A stretch of 64,000 bases of DNA, taken from Hortaea werneckii (taxonomy: Eukaryota > Ascomycota > Dothideomycetes > Mycosphaerellales > Teratosphaeriaceae). This document shows, piece after piece, positions 51,925 through 63,963 of this stretch (the stretch's first letter is position 1; each line of letters opens with the position of its first letter). Location: the NCBI GenBank assembly GCA_037044905.1, contig JBAOKB010000088.1:1-64000 (forward strand). The letters run 5' to 3'. The notes beneath the pieces were generated by a model that did no database searches, was not told the origin of the DNA, and was given only the letters and a program-made list of their open reading frames with translations. A program made the translations under genes and the position numbers.

Positions 51925-53648
51925 GGTGCGAGAGGGATGGCGTAACGGAGAATGCGGGGTGTGGGGTGAAAGGGGAGAAAGAAGATTACAAGGGAAAGCA
52001 GCAGGATGATAAGTTGCCAGTTCATGGCTGACTACAGGCTACATCACCGATCAACATCCCGTACATGACTTGCCATGGCAAAACACTGCGTCAACGACTT
52101 GATGCACGTGAGCCGGTTAGGTTTACGAAGGCAGACGAGGGTCAGCAGTTTTCCACAGCGCTGGCAAGCTAGCAGGCGAAGGAAGGCGGGATATGTTTCT
52201 GCAGTGCATACGGAGCAATCTCGTTGGTGAAGGTAAAGTCCAGATCGCAAGATCGCGGTGATGGTACCGGTGCCGCCACATCCTCTCACCACACAATTGA
52301 TGTTGTATTCGAGCAGATCAACGCATTTTCTGATGTCACGCTGACGGCACTGTCGTCTTTATATGTGAAGCGAGCAATACTGCGACCCGGCTAGCCTTTC
52401 TTGGTCTTGCCGATACCTCCGGCTAGGCCCGCGGCTTGTGCAAGCTTGATGCGAGCTTGTCGATCTCTTCCTCTGGCCAAGCCTACATCTCCGCCGCCAC
52501 GCCTCGCGCCTCTCTAGGCACTGTGGTTATGAGGCGCGGTTTATCGACGGAAACGGGGGCATACGACATCCATGGGAGCGCAACCAACCGCTGTTTGCGC
52601 TGATTGTACCCACGGCCGCCATCTGCCAAGGACTCATCGCTGATGACAGCTACAGCACGCTCACAAGGCGACGGCCGTGGTGGAGCGGTCTCGAGGCGGT
52701 CGGCCGTGACCTACGAGACGAGGGCAGGGCCTTCCTGTCTTTAGCCTATCGCACAGAGTGCGAACCTTCCTGCCCTGATACACACTGCACTTCCGGTCGG
52801 GGGAAGTTTGCGGAGCTCGGCTGATCTCCATGGGTAGTCAGTCCCCTTTGCCCACAAATTGCACCGACTACAGTAACACCTACTATGTAATCGACCACGG
52901 TGAACGTAGGTACGTATTACCATGTATGACGCTTTGCTGCTGATGTAATGAGGCGAAAAACGGCAGCTCCCGGACACTTCACTTCAGCCTCAGCCAGATT
53001 CCAACGACACGTCTTTGTTTCCTAGTATATAGGAAATAGCTGGGGTGTCCCTCAACAGCTACACCGCGCGCAAGCATGCGGAAGCTTGGCGTGTAGACGG
53101 ATAATCATGGCGAATTCCGCCGCTGGCTCGTCAAAGATCTACGCCCGACACGGGGGCGGCGCGCGGTTTCGATGGACTCCGCAAGGCAGACTACAGTAGC
53201 ATATTGTTCCCCGCCCTGATTGGAGATAGAATTTCACAATTAGGTCTTGATAACTTCATGATGGCCATTCTTGACTTCATTACCTCCAGTGTACTGATGA
53301 TTTCTTAGATCGTCGGACCGAATGGGATGACTGTTATTGTCGACCCAACTTTAGATGTGGCCCTCGAGTAATTCATCAGTACCTCGGACGTGCCTCCGAT
53401 ATAATTCTACGACAGCTTGCGGAGCCTGTCGAGTTCGACTGTACTGAAGGATGACGAGAAATCAATGTTGGCCGTGGCATGTCTTCCCTAGCTGAAGAAT
53501 GACACATCTTCGTCGCTGATAATCCAGTGCCATGATCAAAGCCGAACCAAAGGCCTGGTTTAGGTGGCTAAGTCACTCCCTGCATGCAACCAAACCCCGT
53601 TCAACGACCACAGTAGTAAACAGATCATGTAATACCGCATCAACAGCC
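51925..53648. other. Intergenic, no gene seen
   Basis: About 1.7 kb with short frames only. The left end is the promoter of the transporter gene. I found no RNA gene. Confidence 0.45.
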
Positions 53649-54261
53649 CTAGGGCCGCTTCACCTTCCGCCCGTCACGACCGGAAGCCACTCCAGCCTTG
53701 GTAAGCATGCACCTCAAGCAATCGCGGCCATGAGGATCAGCCCGCGCATGTATCAAGCCGCCGTTGATTACTCCTCCCTCTGCAAGCGAGCAATACGATG
53801 GATCATCCGGATGTGCGCATTGGTTGACACCCCCTTTCGGCTCGTAGACCGGTCTCAAAGGGTCATTGGCGTTCACGACCTCATTAGGACACGGTTCCCT
53901 CCCTCGGTGATCCCGGCAGTAGTTGTACTGGCAATCGCACATGTTGCGCCAGTGATCCTGGTGACACATGGCTGCAGCTATTTGAATCGGGATCCCGGAA
54001 AGATGATGGAGCCCTCCGCGAATATCTGAGGTGGCCAACTCTCTTGTCGGGCAAGTGGATTTGTCGATCCCGCCGGCAATGATCTGATCCCCGTATACAG
54101 GGTCGAATATGTTTGATAAAGCTCAAGATCCGCTACCAGAGATCCGACACCACTCCAGTGAGGTCGACAAAATGCAAAAGTCCATCGTTCGTTTTCCCGG
54201 CAAAAGCATGCGTCTTTCGGAAAGGACCAAGAGGTACTATGAAGAGGACAGCGAAAGTCAT
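53649..54261 (-). CDS. Candidate small secreted cysteine-rich protein
   Basis: A minus-strand frame from about 54085 to 53649 encodes a 10-Cys segment: KSTCPTRELATSDIRGG, AAAMCHQDHWRNMCDCQYNYC, EPCPNE, NQCAHPDDPSYCS, DCLRCML. Its upstream end has no ATG but has an acceptor-like CAG at about 54091. In another frame a start at 54261 gives MTFAVLFIVPLGPFRKTHAFAG, a plausible signal peptide. Joining the two needs an intron of 65-70 nt with a weak donor (GTGTCG or GTGGTG). The size, the many Cys residues and the signal peptide are those of fungal effector-like proteins. No family is recognised and the splice is unproven, so this is a hypothesis. Confidence 0.35.
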
Positions 54262-54766
54262 GCTTCACGGCCGCCACGCTGCAATGGTTGGTATCGACTG
54301 GTGTATTTGCCAGGAAAGATGGTACATCGTGAGTGTTATCTCCAATTGTTGGATTACTGAAGCTGCACGATGCTGCGTCTCTGTCAATGGTTGCGACATT
54401 TATGATGAAAGGCATGGATGCCGCTAGGAGGTAAAGGTCACCGCAAGTTGTGTCTAGATGTCTCGGGAATAAGCTTAGCGGCTATATGGAAAGACAAATA
54501 TGAACGTGCGACCGTTAACTGTCAAATCCAACGGCTCTGCTGATTTCAACGCCGTAAGGCTGGATTGCAATCTCCGTGACCGTTGTGGATGTTTAAGACA
54601 TTCAACACGAGTCATGCTTATCCCGTTGCGCAACCGAAATGCACATTTGCACGACATGTGTGGGAGGCTTGGTGGTTTGCACAAAGGGTTCTGGCTGGAA
54701 CGAAGCAGCGCAGCGTTGATTCCCTGGTAATATAACGCGACGTGTCTCGGCTTCGTCAATTCCGAC
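54262..54766. other. Intergenic, no gene seen
   Basis: This stretch separates the candidate secreted protein from the 3' end of Prp16. Nothing more is supported. Confidence 0.5.
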
Positions 54767-57760
54767 TTATCTTCTTCGGCCGATGGCCGGCTTCACGACC
54801 GCACTGCCTTTCTTCACCGTATTGGCCGGTTTGCTACTCGTCAAAGCTTTCTTCGGAAGTCCAACATCTTTCTCCTTCTCAGCATCTCGCTTCGCACGCT
54901 CACGGTCATCCTCAATACTTCTTTCAAGCTCGGCCTTCTTAGAAAATTCCACTTCTCTCCTCCCCTTCGCGCCTGCCCCAAAGCCTTTCTCCTTGACGCT
55001 GTAGAAAACACCGCCTAGGTCCGCAAGCCAGTACGGGTCGACTGCAGTGACGCACGACATGTACTCTTTACTGGTCAGGATCAATTCGTGGTAGACGACG
55101 TAGTCAGGCGGATCACCAGAGTTGTAAAGGGCCGAAGTGGGATGCAGCTGGACACTGACGCTCGTGCGAAGGTTGATGTACTCTCCAAGGCCCTTCCGCC
55201 GGGCAGCCTGATGGTAGTAGCCTGAGCAGATGCAGGCACGGACGACGTCTAAATCGTAGCCACAGCTCACTAAGGGCATCTTGAGGGATTCCATGATGTC
55301 TCGGATTTGCTCTCGAATCTCGCGAGCTCGATGCAATGCTTTGGGGTGCAGGAAGTGCTTCACGCACCAACCATCTTTCATGCCGTTGGCCGCCCACTGC
55401 TGATAGACTGTCAGAAGGGTGAGATGGTCGCTGTCATGGACGAAGAACTTCTCCCTAGCGGCATCGCTTTCTTCCAACCTCTCTTTAGGGCGGTAGAAAA
55501 CGGAAGGAACGCTCAGCATACTGACGATTGTAAGCATTTCCTCGGAACAGTTGTAGGTGCTGGCACTCATCAGGACTAGCTTAGCCAGCGACGGATCCAT
55601 AGGAAAGCTCGTCATCTGTTTCCCGATCTCCGTGAGCTCACCCAAGTTCGTCAGTGCTCCTAGGGCCCAGAGGTCAAACAGACTGGTGGTGATAGTGTCC
55701 TGAGGTGGCGGGTCCATGAAATCGAAATCCAGCAAGTCCTTCACGCCTAGACTTTTCAAAAGCAACACTGTGTTTGCGAGGTTCGTTCTCTGGATCTCAG
55801 GAATCTGAGAAAGGTACAGCTCATCCCTGAACGCTCGCTCGGTGAAAAGATGGAACGCTTTGCCTGGCCCTGTCCGTCCAGCACGACCGGCTCGTTGGCT
55901 AGCGTTGGCTTGGCTGACCGGTGTAATTTGGAGTGTATCCATACCCATGCGAGGATTGTAGACCTTGAGCTTCGAGAATCCAGTATCAACAACATACATG
56001 ATGCCGTCCACCGTCAAGGACGTCTCAGCGATATTTGTCGCAACAATGACTTTCCGTACCCCAGCTTCTGCCCGCTCGAAAATCTTGGCTTGTAGGTCCG
56101 CAGGCATCTGAGAGTAGATAGGTAGAATCGAGAGCTTGGGCGGGTCGTTCAACTGCGCTAATCTCTCCGCGACAAGTTCGCAAGTAACCTCGATATCCTC
56201 TTGTCCAGTCATGAAGACTAGAATGTCTCCTGCCGGCTGCGAGACGTGAATAGCCAATACCTGCCTTACGGCACTGTCCACGTAGTCCTCACACGGAGAT
56301 CGCGAGTACTGGATATCCACAGGGAAAGTCCGACCGGGAATGAAGAACTCAGGTGCTCCACCATAGAACCTCGCGAACCTTTCCGCATTCATTGTGGCAC
56401 TCGTAACAATCAGCTTCAAGTCCCTTCGACGAGCCAGAACTTTCTTGATGAGACCCATCAACACATCAGTATTGAGCGCGCGCTCGTGCGCCTCGTCCAT
56501 GATGATACAGCTGTACTGGTCGAGATCCGGGTTGGTCAGGCTTTCTCTGAGTAGTACACCGTCCGTCATGTACTTGATCTTAGTCTCCTTGCTCGTGCAG
56601 TCCTCAAAGCGAATCGCATAACCCACTTCGCCACCGAGCGGGACCTCCATCTCGTCAGCAACACGTTTCGCGACAGACATGGCCGCTACACGACGAGGTT
56701 GTGTACATCCTATGAGCCCAGAAGCGGCATACCCGTCTTCCATAAGAAATTGCGTAAGCTGGGTTGTTTTTCCGGAGCCGGTCTGACCCACGATGACCGT
56801 GACTTGATTGTCGCGAACGACTCGTAATAGCTCCTCTCGAACAGCGAATGCCGGCAAGTACTCACGCTGTTCCCGAAGGGACTTTGTGCGGGAAAAGTCA
56901 GACTGGCCTGCGTCTTTCGGTTTCTTCTCGTCGTCCTTGAAGAACTTGCTGGTCGGTCGAGCGTCTTCTCCGTTCTTCTCTGGTTGCGCCGTTGGAGCTG
57001 CCGAGTCCGTGTCCTCTTCTTTCACACCCATCACGTTGCCTAGAGCTGTTCCAGCAACACCCGTAGCTTCCTGAGCCTGTTTCTGACGTTCTTTCTGCTG
57101 TCTACGCTCCCTAACAACCTTGCTGCCCTTCCGTGAAAACACCGCCATATCGCTTTGCGGGTCTCGGACAGCACTCACAGGATCGACTTGCTTCGTGAAG
57201 ACTGTCTTGCCGTCAAGAAAAGGCGGCTTCAGGTCATGTACCAACAGGTGGACTCTCACATCCTCGTTATCGTCTTCAAAGCCTCCCGCCTGATCTCTTG
57301 TCTGCGCAACAGAAGATGCCAGCATCCGGTTGGCTTCCCAGGCATCATTGTCCCGTTGCCGTTGCATAAACCGCGGGTTGACCTTCTGGCGGGCCAACAT
57401 TTTCTTTTCAAGAAGTTCCTGCTCTCGCGCCTGGTCTGCCCATGATACATCTTCCGTCCCTCCAAAGGGATTGTGCATATCATCTCCTAGCACCGCGCCG
57501 CCTTCTTCGCCAGTGTTGTACCAGTCACGATCAAGGGCGGCTGCATCTTCTGCAGACACCCCTGGTTCTGGTCCATCAAACTCCTGTCGCGGCCGAGGCG
57601 CCTCGTCATTACCGTTTCGGGTAGTTGTGTCTCGCTGTCGGGCGCCGTTCTGGAATTGGTGTTTCTCGTTTTCACGGGCATGCCTTCGCGGTTGTATAGA
57701 CAGGTGCTCTTCGCCGCTCTCAAGGCGACGGCGTTTCGCACTTCGGTCGTCGTCCGACAT
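54767..57760 (-). CDS. PRP16: DEAH-box pre-mRNA splicing helicase Prp16
   Basis: The gene is intronless, 997 residues. The open frame runs 33 codons further upstream to a GTG, so I start at ATG 57760 (MSDDDRSAKRRR). After a charged, disordered N-terminus of about 300 residues come motifs I GQTGSGKTTQ, Ia TQPRRVAA, II DEAHER, III SATMNAERF, V NIAETSLTVDG and VI QRAGRAGR. The winged-helix, ratchet and OB domains follow (LRTSVSVQLHPTSAL, then YVVYHELILTSKEYM). The sequence around KLKVYNPRMGMDTLQITP fits Prp16 rather than Prp2 or Prp22. Prp16 remodels the spliceosome after the first catalytic step in the nucleus, by ATP hydrolysis. Confidence 0.95.
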   Translation of the reverse strand: MSDDDRSAKRRRLESGEEHLSIQPRRHARENEKHQFQNGARQRDTTTRNGNDEAPRPRQEFDGPEPGVSAEDAAALDRDWYNTGEEGGAVLGDDMHNPFGGTEDVSWADQAREQELLEKKMLARQKVNPRFMQRQRDNDAWEANRMLASSVAQTRDQAGGFEDDNEDVRVHLLVHDLKPPFLDGKTVFTKQVDPVSAVRDPQSDMAVFSRKGSKVVRERRQQKERQKQAQEATGVAGTALGNVMGVKEEDTDSAAPTAQPEKNGEDARPTSKFFKDDEKKPKDAGQSDFSRTKSLREQREYLPAFAVREELLRVVRDNQVTVIVGQTGSGKTTQLTQFLMEDGYAASGLIGCTQPRRVAAMSVAKRVADEMEVPLGGEVGYAIRFEDCTSKETKIKYMTDGVLLRESLTNPDLDQYSCIIMDEAHERALNTDVLMGLIKKVLARRRDLKLIVTSATMNAERFARFYGGAPEFFIPGRTFPVDIQYSRSPCEDYVDSAVRQVLAIHVSQPAGDILVFMTGQEDIEVTCELVAERLAQLNDPPKLSILPIYSQMPADLQAKIFERAEAGVRKVIVATNIAETSLTVDGIMYVVDTGFSKLKVYNPRMGMDTLQITPVSQANASQRAGRAGRTGPGKAFHLFTERAFRDELYLSQIPEIQRTNLANTVLLLKSLGVKDLLDFDFMDPPPQDTITTSLFDLWALGALTNLGELTEIGKQMTSFPMDPSLAKLVLMSASTYNCSEEMLTIVSMLSVPSVFYRPKERLEESDAAREKFFVHDSDHLTLLTVYQQWAANGMKDGWCVKHFLHPKALHRAREIREQIRDIMESLKMPLVSCGYDLDVVRACICSGYYHQAARRKGLGEYINLRTSVSVQLHPTSALYNSGDPPDYVVYHELILTSKEYMSCVTAVDPYWLADLGGVFYSVKEKGFGAGAKGRREVEFSKKAELERSIEDDRERAKRDAEKEKDVGLPKKALTSSKPANTVKKGSAVVKPAIGRRR

Positions 57761-59145
57761 GATGCAATTTCCAAGAGCGCCGAGCTTTCGACAGCTATTC
57801 CGTGCCTGCGCGAAAGATGTCAGGGAGATGGATTCAGAGGACGTATTGCGTGCGGGCACGAGTCACGCTCGGACTTTCTGACCACGCACCTGAGTCAAGC
57901 TCGGAGCTGGAGTCGGCGTCTCCCGTCACCTTCTCTTCTTTGGCCTTGCACTCCCTGGAGGTGGAGACCCTGTTATGAGAAACATACTACAAAATAAATC
58001 TTGGGAAAATAGAGGGTGGCTAAGTCGTCAATAATTACATGTTCACCAAAAGGGCCAAAAAAAAAAAAGAAAGAAAAAAGTGTCGAGGCCGTCTATCTCG
58101 TGACGAGCGACAGAAGAAATTCGCTACCCGTCTCAGCTGTGGTGCTGTGCAGCTTCCGTCTTCACGAGAGAAAGGCACAAGGACACAATTGTCTCTACTG
58201 GATGACCACGGCAAGCAAATGATATGCAGCGCGCATTCTCGCCAGGTCCATGCTAGGGAGCTGTGGTTCAAGTGCACACTCCGCGGGAATAGCAAGTCGC
58301 CGTCGCAATCATGGTGATCATAGGGACCATGAGCTTTGATGTGGCATCTGACACAACAGCATAACAATTTAATGACTTCCAAGTTAGACAGGATCTCGCC
58401 GGCCAGGCACAAGGATGAGGCAGGACTTGCGGCCTCTTTCACATGCTTGCATAGCGGAACTTCACACCGTTCAAGTTGTCGATCACTTCGGCCGTCTGCC
58501 CAAGAATGGCAGGTACGTACTGCGCCCAAAGTCTACGTCGCTAAGAAAGTCACAATCCAACAGCCGACATTCTAGACTGGTGACTCCTCTATCATGGGAC
58601 CATAATACCAAAAGCAACAAGATGGTGTCAACATTAAAAGAGTGAGTGCATAACCGGCAAGCCCACTGCCGCCAACGGTCTACCGAGGCAGCAGCCATGA
58701 TGGATATGATCGAGCTTTGATTGGCCATAGCTTCATTCGGTTTCGCAAACAGCCGCTTTTCTTAACACTCTCAGCCGTATATAGACTTCACCGATGGCAT
58801 ACCCCTCCCCATTGCCTGGTACTTGGTCTTCCACCATCCGCCTGGATGCCGTCACTGCTGCCGATCATGCCCGAGCCATCATGTGGATTTGGAAACATAT
58901 GCCGCGTGGCTATTGCGAGATGTGGCGCCGTGCCTATAGCACCCCCTAGGGCTGAATTATGAACGTCGTTGCACATGTTCGCGCTCGGCTCTGGCAAGGC
59001 AATGTGTAGAAAACCTCCGAGGTAGGTACTAGGTTCCAATACGCCCTTAATAGCCTTGTCTCTCCAGCAGGGGCAAGTCGTTCGCAGGACGTCTTACGCT
59101 CTTGCAAAGCTCGCTTTGCCGGCCATCGTTTTCACCCCCTTCGCC
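57761..59145. other. Intergenic, no gene seen
   Basis: About 1.4 kb between the divergent Prp16 and esterase genes. It contains an A-rich run near 58058-58080 and only unsupported short frames. Confidence 0.5.
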
Positions 59146-60965
59146 ATGTATAAGTTTCTCCTTCAAGCGCTCTTTGCCACCTCTGCTCTTGCTTTCCCAG
59201 TTGAAGAGCGAGCAGCACCGGCTCAAATCGAAGGACGTGCGGCAGCCCCTTCAGCAACAATCAAGAACGGAACCGTTGTTGGCAGCACCACTAATAACGT
59301 TGACTCCTTCTCCGGCATCCCTTTCGCTCTCCCACCGACAGGCACTCTACGGCTCAAGCCGCCACAATCACGCACCTCGGCCTTTCCAGGTGGGACATTT
59401 ACTGCGACTGCACCCGCCAAGGCATGTCCGCAATTTGCCTTCCAGGTCGACGGTACAGATCTGCCCAATGATATCCCTTCGGATGTACTAGGGGAGTTGC
59501 TCGATACGCCTCTCTTCCAGAAAGCCCTGAATGAGGATGAGGACTGCCTGCAGATCAACGTCCAGAGGCCTGCCGGGACCAGCAAGGATGCCAAGCTGCC
59601 CGTTCTGTACTGGATCTTTGGCGGCGGCTTTGAGGCTGGGTGGGCCAGTATGTATGACGGGAGCAAGATCATCCAGAAATCGGTAGATCTTGGACAGCCC
59701 ATCATGTATGTTAGCGTGGGATATAGGTGAGTTTCCTTCAAGCCTTGCAGCTTTTTGGCTTTGTACTGATCTCAAGTAGAGTTGGTGGTTTCGGCTTTCT
59801 TGCAGGCGACGACCTGGCGAAAGAAGGCTCCACTAACCTTGGCTTGCGTGACCAACGCCTCGGTCTACAATGGGTGCAAGACAACATTGCCGGGTTCGGT
59901 GGTGACCCGGAGAAGGTCACGATCTGGGGCGAATCTGCTGGTGCCATTTCTGTGATGGACCACACGATCATCAACGGCGGCGACAACACATACAACGGCA
60001 AGCCTCTGTTCCGCGGGGCCATTATGAACTCTGGATCGATTATCCCGGCCAATACTGTTACTACTCCCAAGGCGCAGACGGTATACGACACCGTGGTCTC
60101 AGCAGCTGGATGCAGTGGCAGCGACGACAAGCTCGCTTGCCTCCGCGCAGCCCCCTATCAGACGTTCCTCCGCGCTGTGAACAGTGTGCCAAGTATCCTC
60201 AGCTATCGAGCTGTAGACTTAAGCTACCTCCCGCGTCCGGATCCTGGTGACAACTTCTTCGCCTTGTCGCCAGAGGTGAGCGTGCAAAACGGCCAGATTG
60301 CAAAGGTGCCCGTCATCGTTGGCGACCAAAGGGACGAGGGGACCCTCTTCTCTCTATTCCAGAACAACATCACCACCAACGATGAGCTGATCGACTATCT
60401 CGCCTCATACTTCCCTGAGGACCCCAATGTCCGTGCCGACATAACAGGACTCGTAGCGCAATATCCCAATCAACCACTCCTAGGTCAACCGGCCGGTTCA
60501 CCCTTCGACACAGGAAGCCTGAACAATATCTACCCGCAATTCAAACGCCTGGCAGCCATTCTCGGCGACATCACCTTCACCTTGACCCGACGATACTACC
60601 TCGACCTGATCACCTCGCAGGGCATCCAGGCGTGGAGCTACCTTGCACAGTACCTACAGGGAACACCCATCCTCGGGACCTTCCACGGGTCAGATCTTCT
60701 CTTTGCGGATTATGGCACCTTAGGTCAAAATCTCCCGTTCATCACCACTCAGACTTACTACATCAGCTTTGTAAACAACTTGAACCCGAACGTGATCTCC
60801 ACCGCCGCCCCGCTGATCAATTGGGCACAATGGACCAACAGCTCGGGTGACCCGCAGTTGTTGAATCTGAGAGCTTTGAGGAATACTTTGATACCCGACA
60901 ACTTCAGGTCGGGAGCGTATAATTACTTGACGCAGTCGGTCGGTGTGGGAGCTCTACGAGTATAA
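59146..60965 (+). CDS. Secreted type-B carboxylesterase/lipase
   Basis: The model joins 59146-59726 and 59780-60965, giving 588 residues. The splice rebuilds SVGYRVGGFGFL. The signal peptide is MYKFLLQALFATSALAFP, followed by a KR-free EER stretch that may be a short propeptide. The alpha/beta-hydrolase marks of the lipase/cholinesterase family are in order: DCLQINVQRP, the oxyanion GGGF, GESAG with Ser246, DEGTLF with the acidic residue downstream, and GTFHGSDL with the catalytic His. It resembles the Candida rugosa type of lipases and fungal carboxylesterases. The substrate, triglyceride or other ester, cannot be fixed from sequence. Confidence 0.92.
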
Positions 60966-61093
60966 TGGGAAAAGATTGGACTGAAATGAGAAAGACGATG
61001 CGCAAAATGTGAAATGACGGGGGAATCCGAACACAGCGTAGAACGCGCTCATCGCACACGATTGGTATTCCAGTAATGAAAACTTTGAAACCT

Positions 61094-62776
61094 TTAATCC
61101 TCATCCATGCTCTCCCAACCCCCTTCCCCACCCCCACCATTCTCCTCCGCCTCAGCGGCTTCCTCCTCCTCTTCCGCCTCCTCATCATCCCTCTCCAAAG
61201 CCACCGTCCGCTCCTCCACATCGCCTTCCGGCATCTTCGCCCGCGTGGCGAAAGCCTCCCGCACAGCCTTATTCGTACTCGTATCCCACACTTGCACCGC
61301 ACCTTTGCTCCCCGCGACAGCCAGCCGGAAAGCGACCGCTTCATCGGGGGCGAAGTTCGCAGAGAACACCTTCCCGACCCCCAGATCCCGGCTGACGACC
61401 ATGCTCGGGCCGGAGAGCGAGGGGTCGATGTTCCAGAGCTTGACCGTGCGGTCCGAGCTTCCCGTTGCAAGGTAGCCGGGGACGGCGGGGTTGACGGAGA
61501 AAGTGGACAGGCTTTTCTCGTGGGCTTGGAGGCGCCAGAGAGCCTTGCTTTCCTCGGGACTGCTGGGGAGTTGGCGCGCGTCAAAGCAGTGCAGGACGCC
61601 GTTTTCCGTGCTGACGTAGAAGTTGCTGTCGTTGTGCGGGTCCCAGCGGACTTGTTCGACGTCGCTTTCGACCCCCCATCGCGGGACTTTGGCTTCTGGG
61701 GCACGCATGTCGGCGGCGACGACGGTGCGGTCATAGGAGCCGGAGAGGAGGACAGCAGACTGTGTGGGATGCCAGGCAAGGGCGCAGACCTTGTCCGTGT
61801 GGTGGTTGTAGGAGTGGGCAGCTGTGCAGGTGTTCAGGTCCCACAGCTTCACAGTCTTGTCGGCGGATGCTGAGGCTAGGAGGTTCTGGTGCTGCCTGTT
61901 CGCTGCTAGCGAGAGCACCGAGTCGACGTGATAGGCGCTGTTGGCTTTTTTGCTCTTTCTCTTCTTCTTTTTCGTCACTGGCTCGGTTGGTGCCTCTGCG
62001 CCGGCTTGGGCGTTCTGGCCGAGAACGGCAGTCGGATACATGCAGTCGACTATGTCCAGGTCCCATAGTTCGATGTCCGGATCCATGGTACCCACAGCCG
62101 CGAGGTTGCCGCGCTCAGATGCAGTGTTGGGCTTCGTGCTCAGCCATTCTACACAGAGAGGTACAGCAGGCAACATCACGTCGTGGTGGACGTATAGATT
62201 ATCTGCGGAATCTTCGTACACATAGGCTTCCAGATGAGCAACCTCGTCTTCTATCCTGGCGGCAAGCACCATGTTGTCCGTGGGCATGATCTGCAATTCC
62301 TCGCGTTCTTCGTCGTCGGATGCATCGCCCGCTTCGGGCAGCTTGATGTAAGGGTCCTCATTCTGGTCCTTATAATAAGCCAGCGATTTGATGTTGCCGA
62401 ATATACTGTTCACGCCTTCCTCTTCCTCATCGTCCTGGTCTTCGTCGACCTTCTCTGGCTCGTCATCGTAATGCTCCATATCGTATTCTTTCAAGTCTTC
62501 GTCATCTTCCTCCGCGCCCTTTTCGCTCTTTTCGTCCTCGTCCTCGGCGTCTTCATCCATCTTTGAAGCACCTGACTCGGTCTGCTTCCCATCTGCTGTA
62601 CCGTTGTGCTTATTCAACGCATCCTTTGCGTCTTCAAGTCCTTCTTTGGCATCGTCCAGCTCCAACTTGGCCAGCTTCGATATGCGCGCGTACTCGTCCT
62701 CGTCGAAGACATATTTGGTTGGGTAGGCCGCCGCGTACCCGCGCGGCACCCATGTGGTCGCCGTGATCATAGACAT
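61094..62776 (-). CDS. PWP1: WD40 ribosome-biogenesis protein Pwp1
   Basis: The gene is intronless, 560 residues. The open frame extends 26 codons beyond the first ATG, and I start at 62776 (MSMITATTWVPRG), which is the Pwp1 N-terminus. An acidic stretch (about residues 60-125) precedes the WD repeats. Repeats include NLAAVGTMDPDIELWDLD, LLASASADKTVKLWDLNT, AVLLSGSYDRTVVAADMR and YLATGSSDRTVKLWNIDP. NSIFGNIKSLAYYKDQNEDPYI is a Pwp1 landmark. Pwp1 acts in the nucleolus in early assembly of the large ribosomal subunit. The C-terminus is a Glu-rich tail. Confidence 0.95.
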   Translation of the reverse strand: MSMITATTWVPRGYAAAYPTKYVFDEDEYARISKLAKLELDDAKEGLEDAKDALNKHNGTADGKQTESGASKMDEDAEDEDEKSEKGAEEDDEDLKEYDMEHYDDEPEKVDEDQDDEEEEGVNSIFGNIKSLAYYKDQNEDPYIKLPEAGDASDDEEREELQIMPTDNMVLAARIEDEVAHLEAYVYEDSADNLYVHHDVMLPAVPLCVEWLSTKPNTASERGNLAAVGTMDPDIELWDLDIVDCMYPTAVLGQNAQAGAEAPTEPVTKKKKRKSKKANSAYHVDSVLSLAANRQHQNLLASASADKTVKLWDLNTCTAAHSYNHHTDKVCALAWHPTQSAVLLSGSYDRTVVAADMRAPEAKVPRWGVESDVEQVRWDPHNDSNFYVSTENGVLHCFDARQLPSSPEESKALWRLQAHEKSLSTFSVNPAVPGYLATGSSDRTVKLWNIDPSLSGPSMVVSRDLGVGKVFSANFAPDEAVAFRLAVAGSKGAVQVWDTSTNKAVREAFATRAKMPEGDVEERTVALERDDEEAEEEEEAAEAEENGGGGEGGWESMDED

Positions 62777-63963
62777 TTTCCTCTGAATGCGACAGGACCG
62801 TCGGCTTTGGCATGTGAAAGACGTCTCGCCATGAAATTTTGGCCTCGCCCCCAAAGACCTTATCGATACCAGCTTCCGGGCTCCGACGCAGGCAAAGCAG
62901 TCGGTCGAATCATGTTTCAGGCAGAAGTGTCAGCTTTAAGGCAGAAAGTGAGTCAGTTTTCGATCATGCCCCTCCTGCTTACCTCATCCGCGCTAGCGAA
63001 TTCCAAGCACAAAAGCAACCTTCACTCGCTGCCTCTTCCTCTTCTTCTTTTCTTTCTTCTTTAGCTCTCTTTGCCTTTTGGCTTAGATCAAGTGTAGGTA
63101 TGTATACACGAAATATCAGACCCCCATCCTGCTTTCCTCCGACACAAGCTAATGTGGCTTTAGTATCTGTTCTTTTCAGTTTAATCTCTGAAACGTGTCT
63201 ACGGACACATTCAAGATTATTCTTATTTTTGCAACCCGTCCGGAGGCCGCTGAGCTTGCTCATGTCTCTGGGCACCGTGTCGCTGGTATTGCACTGCCTC
63301 CAGCTGACGCGAACCTCCTTTTCATCAGACTGTTCAGCACATGCTGCTGGGCACTGGAGAAGAGTGATTAGAAATGAAGAAAGATGCGTAGGCGCCGCTG
63401 TGTGGCCTTGCTGCGGCGGTTTGGGGATGATCATGGTACCTACCTGGTAGGTATGTATGTGTGCTAACCAAGGCTCTCACTCTTCTGAAAGTAAGCGCAC
63501 ACGGAGTCAATCTCCCATCGAACTTCCAAGCAGTCAGGAAGACCTTTCATGTGGCTGGTCTCAGCTCCCCTTGGAAGGCGGCGTGATTGTGCTGCTTCCA
63601 TTGCGAGGGACCTCATGACCATCTAGTTCATCGGCCACTAGAGTTGTGATGACTGATATTTCCCTTTTCGAACGCACGAGTGCAAAGCAAACCAAGTGAT
63701 GCCTGGCAATGGTAGACAAAGAATGCTCCGGACATACGATGGCTGCCGTCTTTGTCCAGGACCAAGACATCTCATTCGTACCTTTACCCGTTCTACGAAA
63801 CAAAGAAATCTCATAATAGTAGCAGCGGCATTCAAGGATCGTTCAACCTCAAATCGTCCTGACACCAACTTGCTCACAACTGACATACGTACGCGCCGGC
63901 CGCAACACGAGCTCCCCTTCCCTAATCGAACAGGCTGCAAAGAACAGTAGCTAAATTAGAAGC
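62777..63963. other. Divergent promoter region, Pwp1 and a possible next gene
   Basis: There is no supported gene. A pyrimidine-rich run lies near 63030-63070 and a GGTACCTACCTGGTAGGTA palindromic string near 63436-63454. Confidence 0.45.

Noticed and set aside
57761..57859. 33-codon extension of Prp16
   Set aside because: It begins with GTG and has no ATG; the first ATG at 57760 gives a normal N-terminus.
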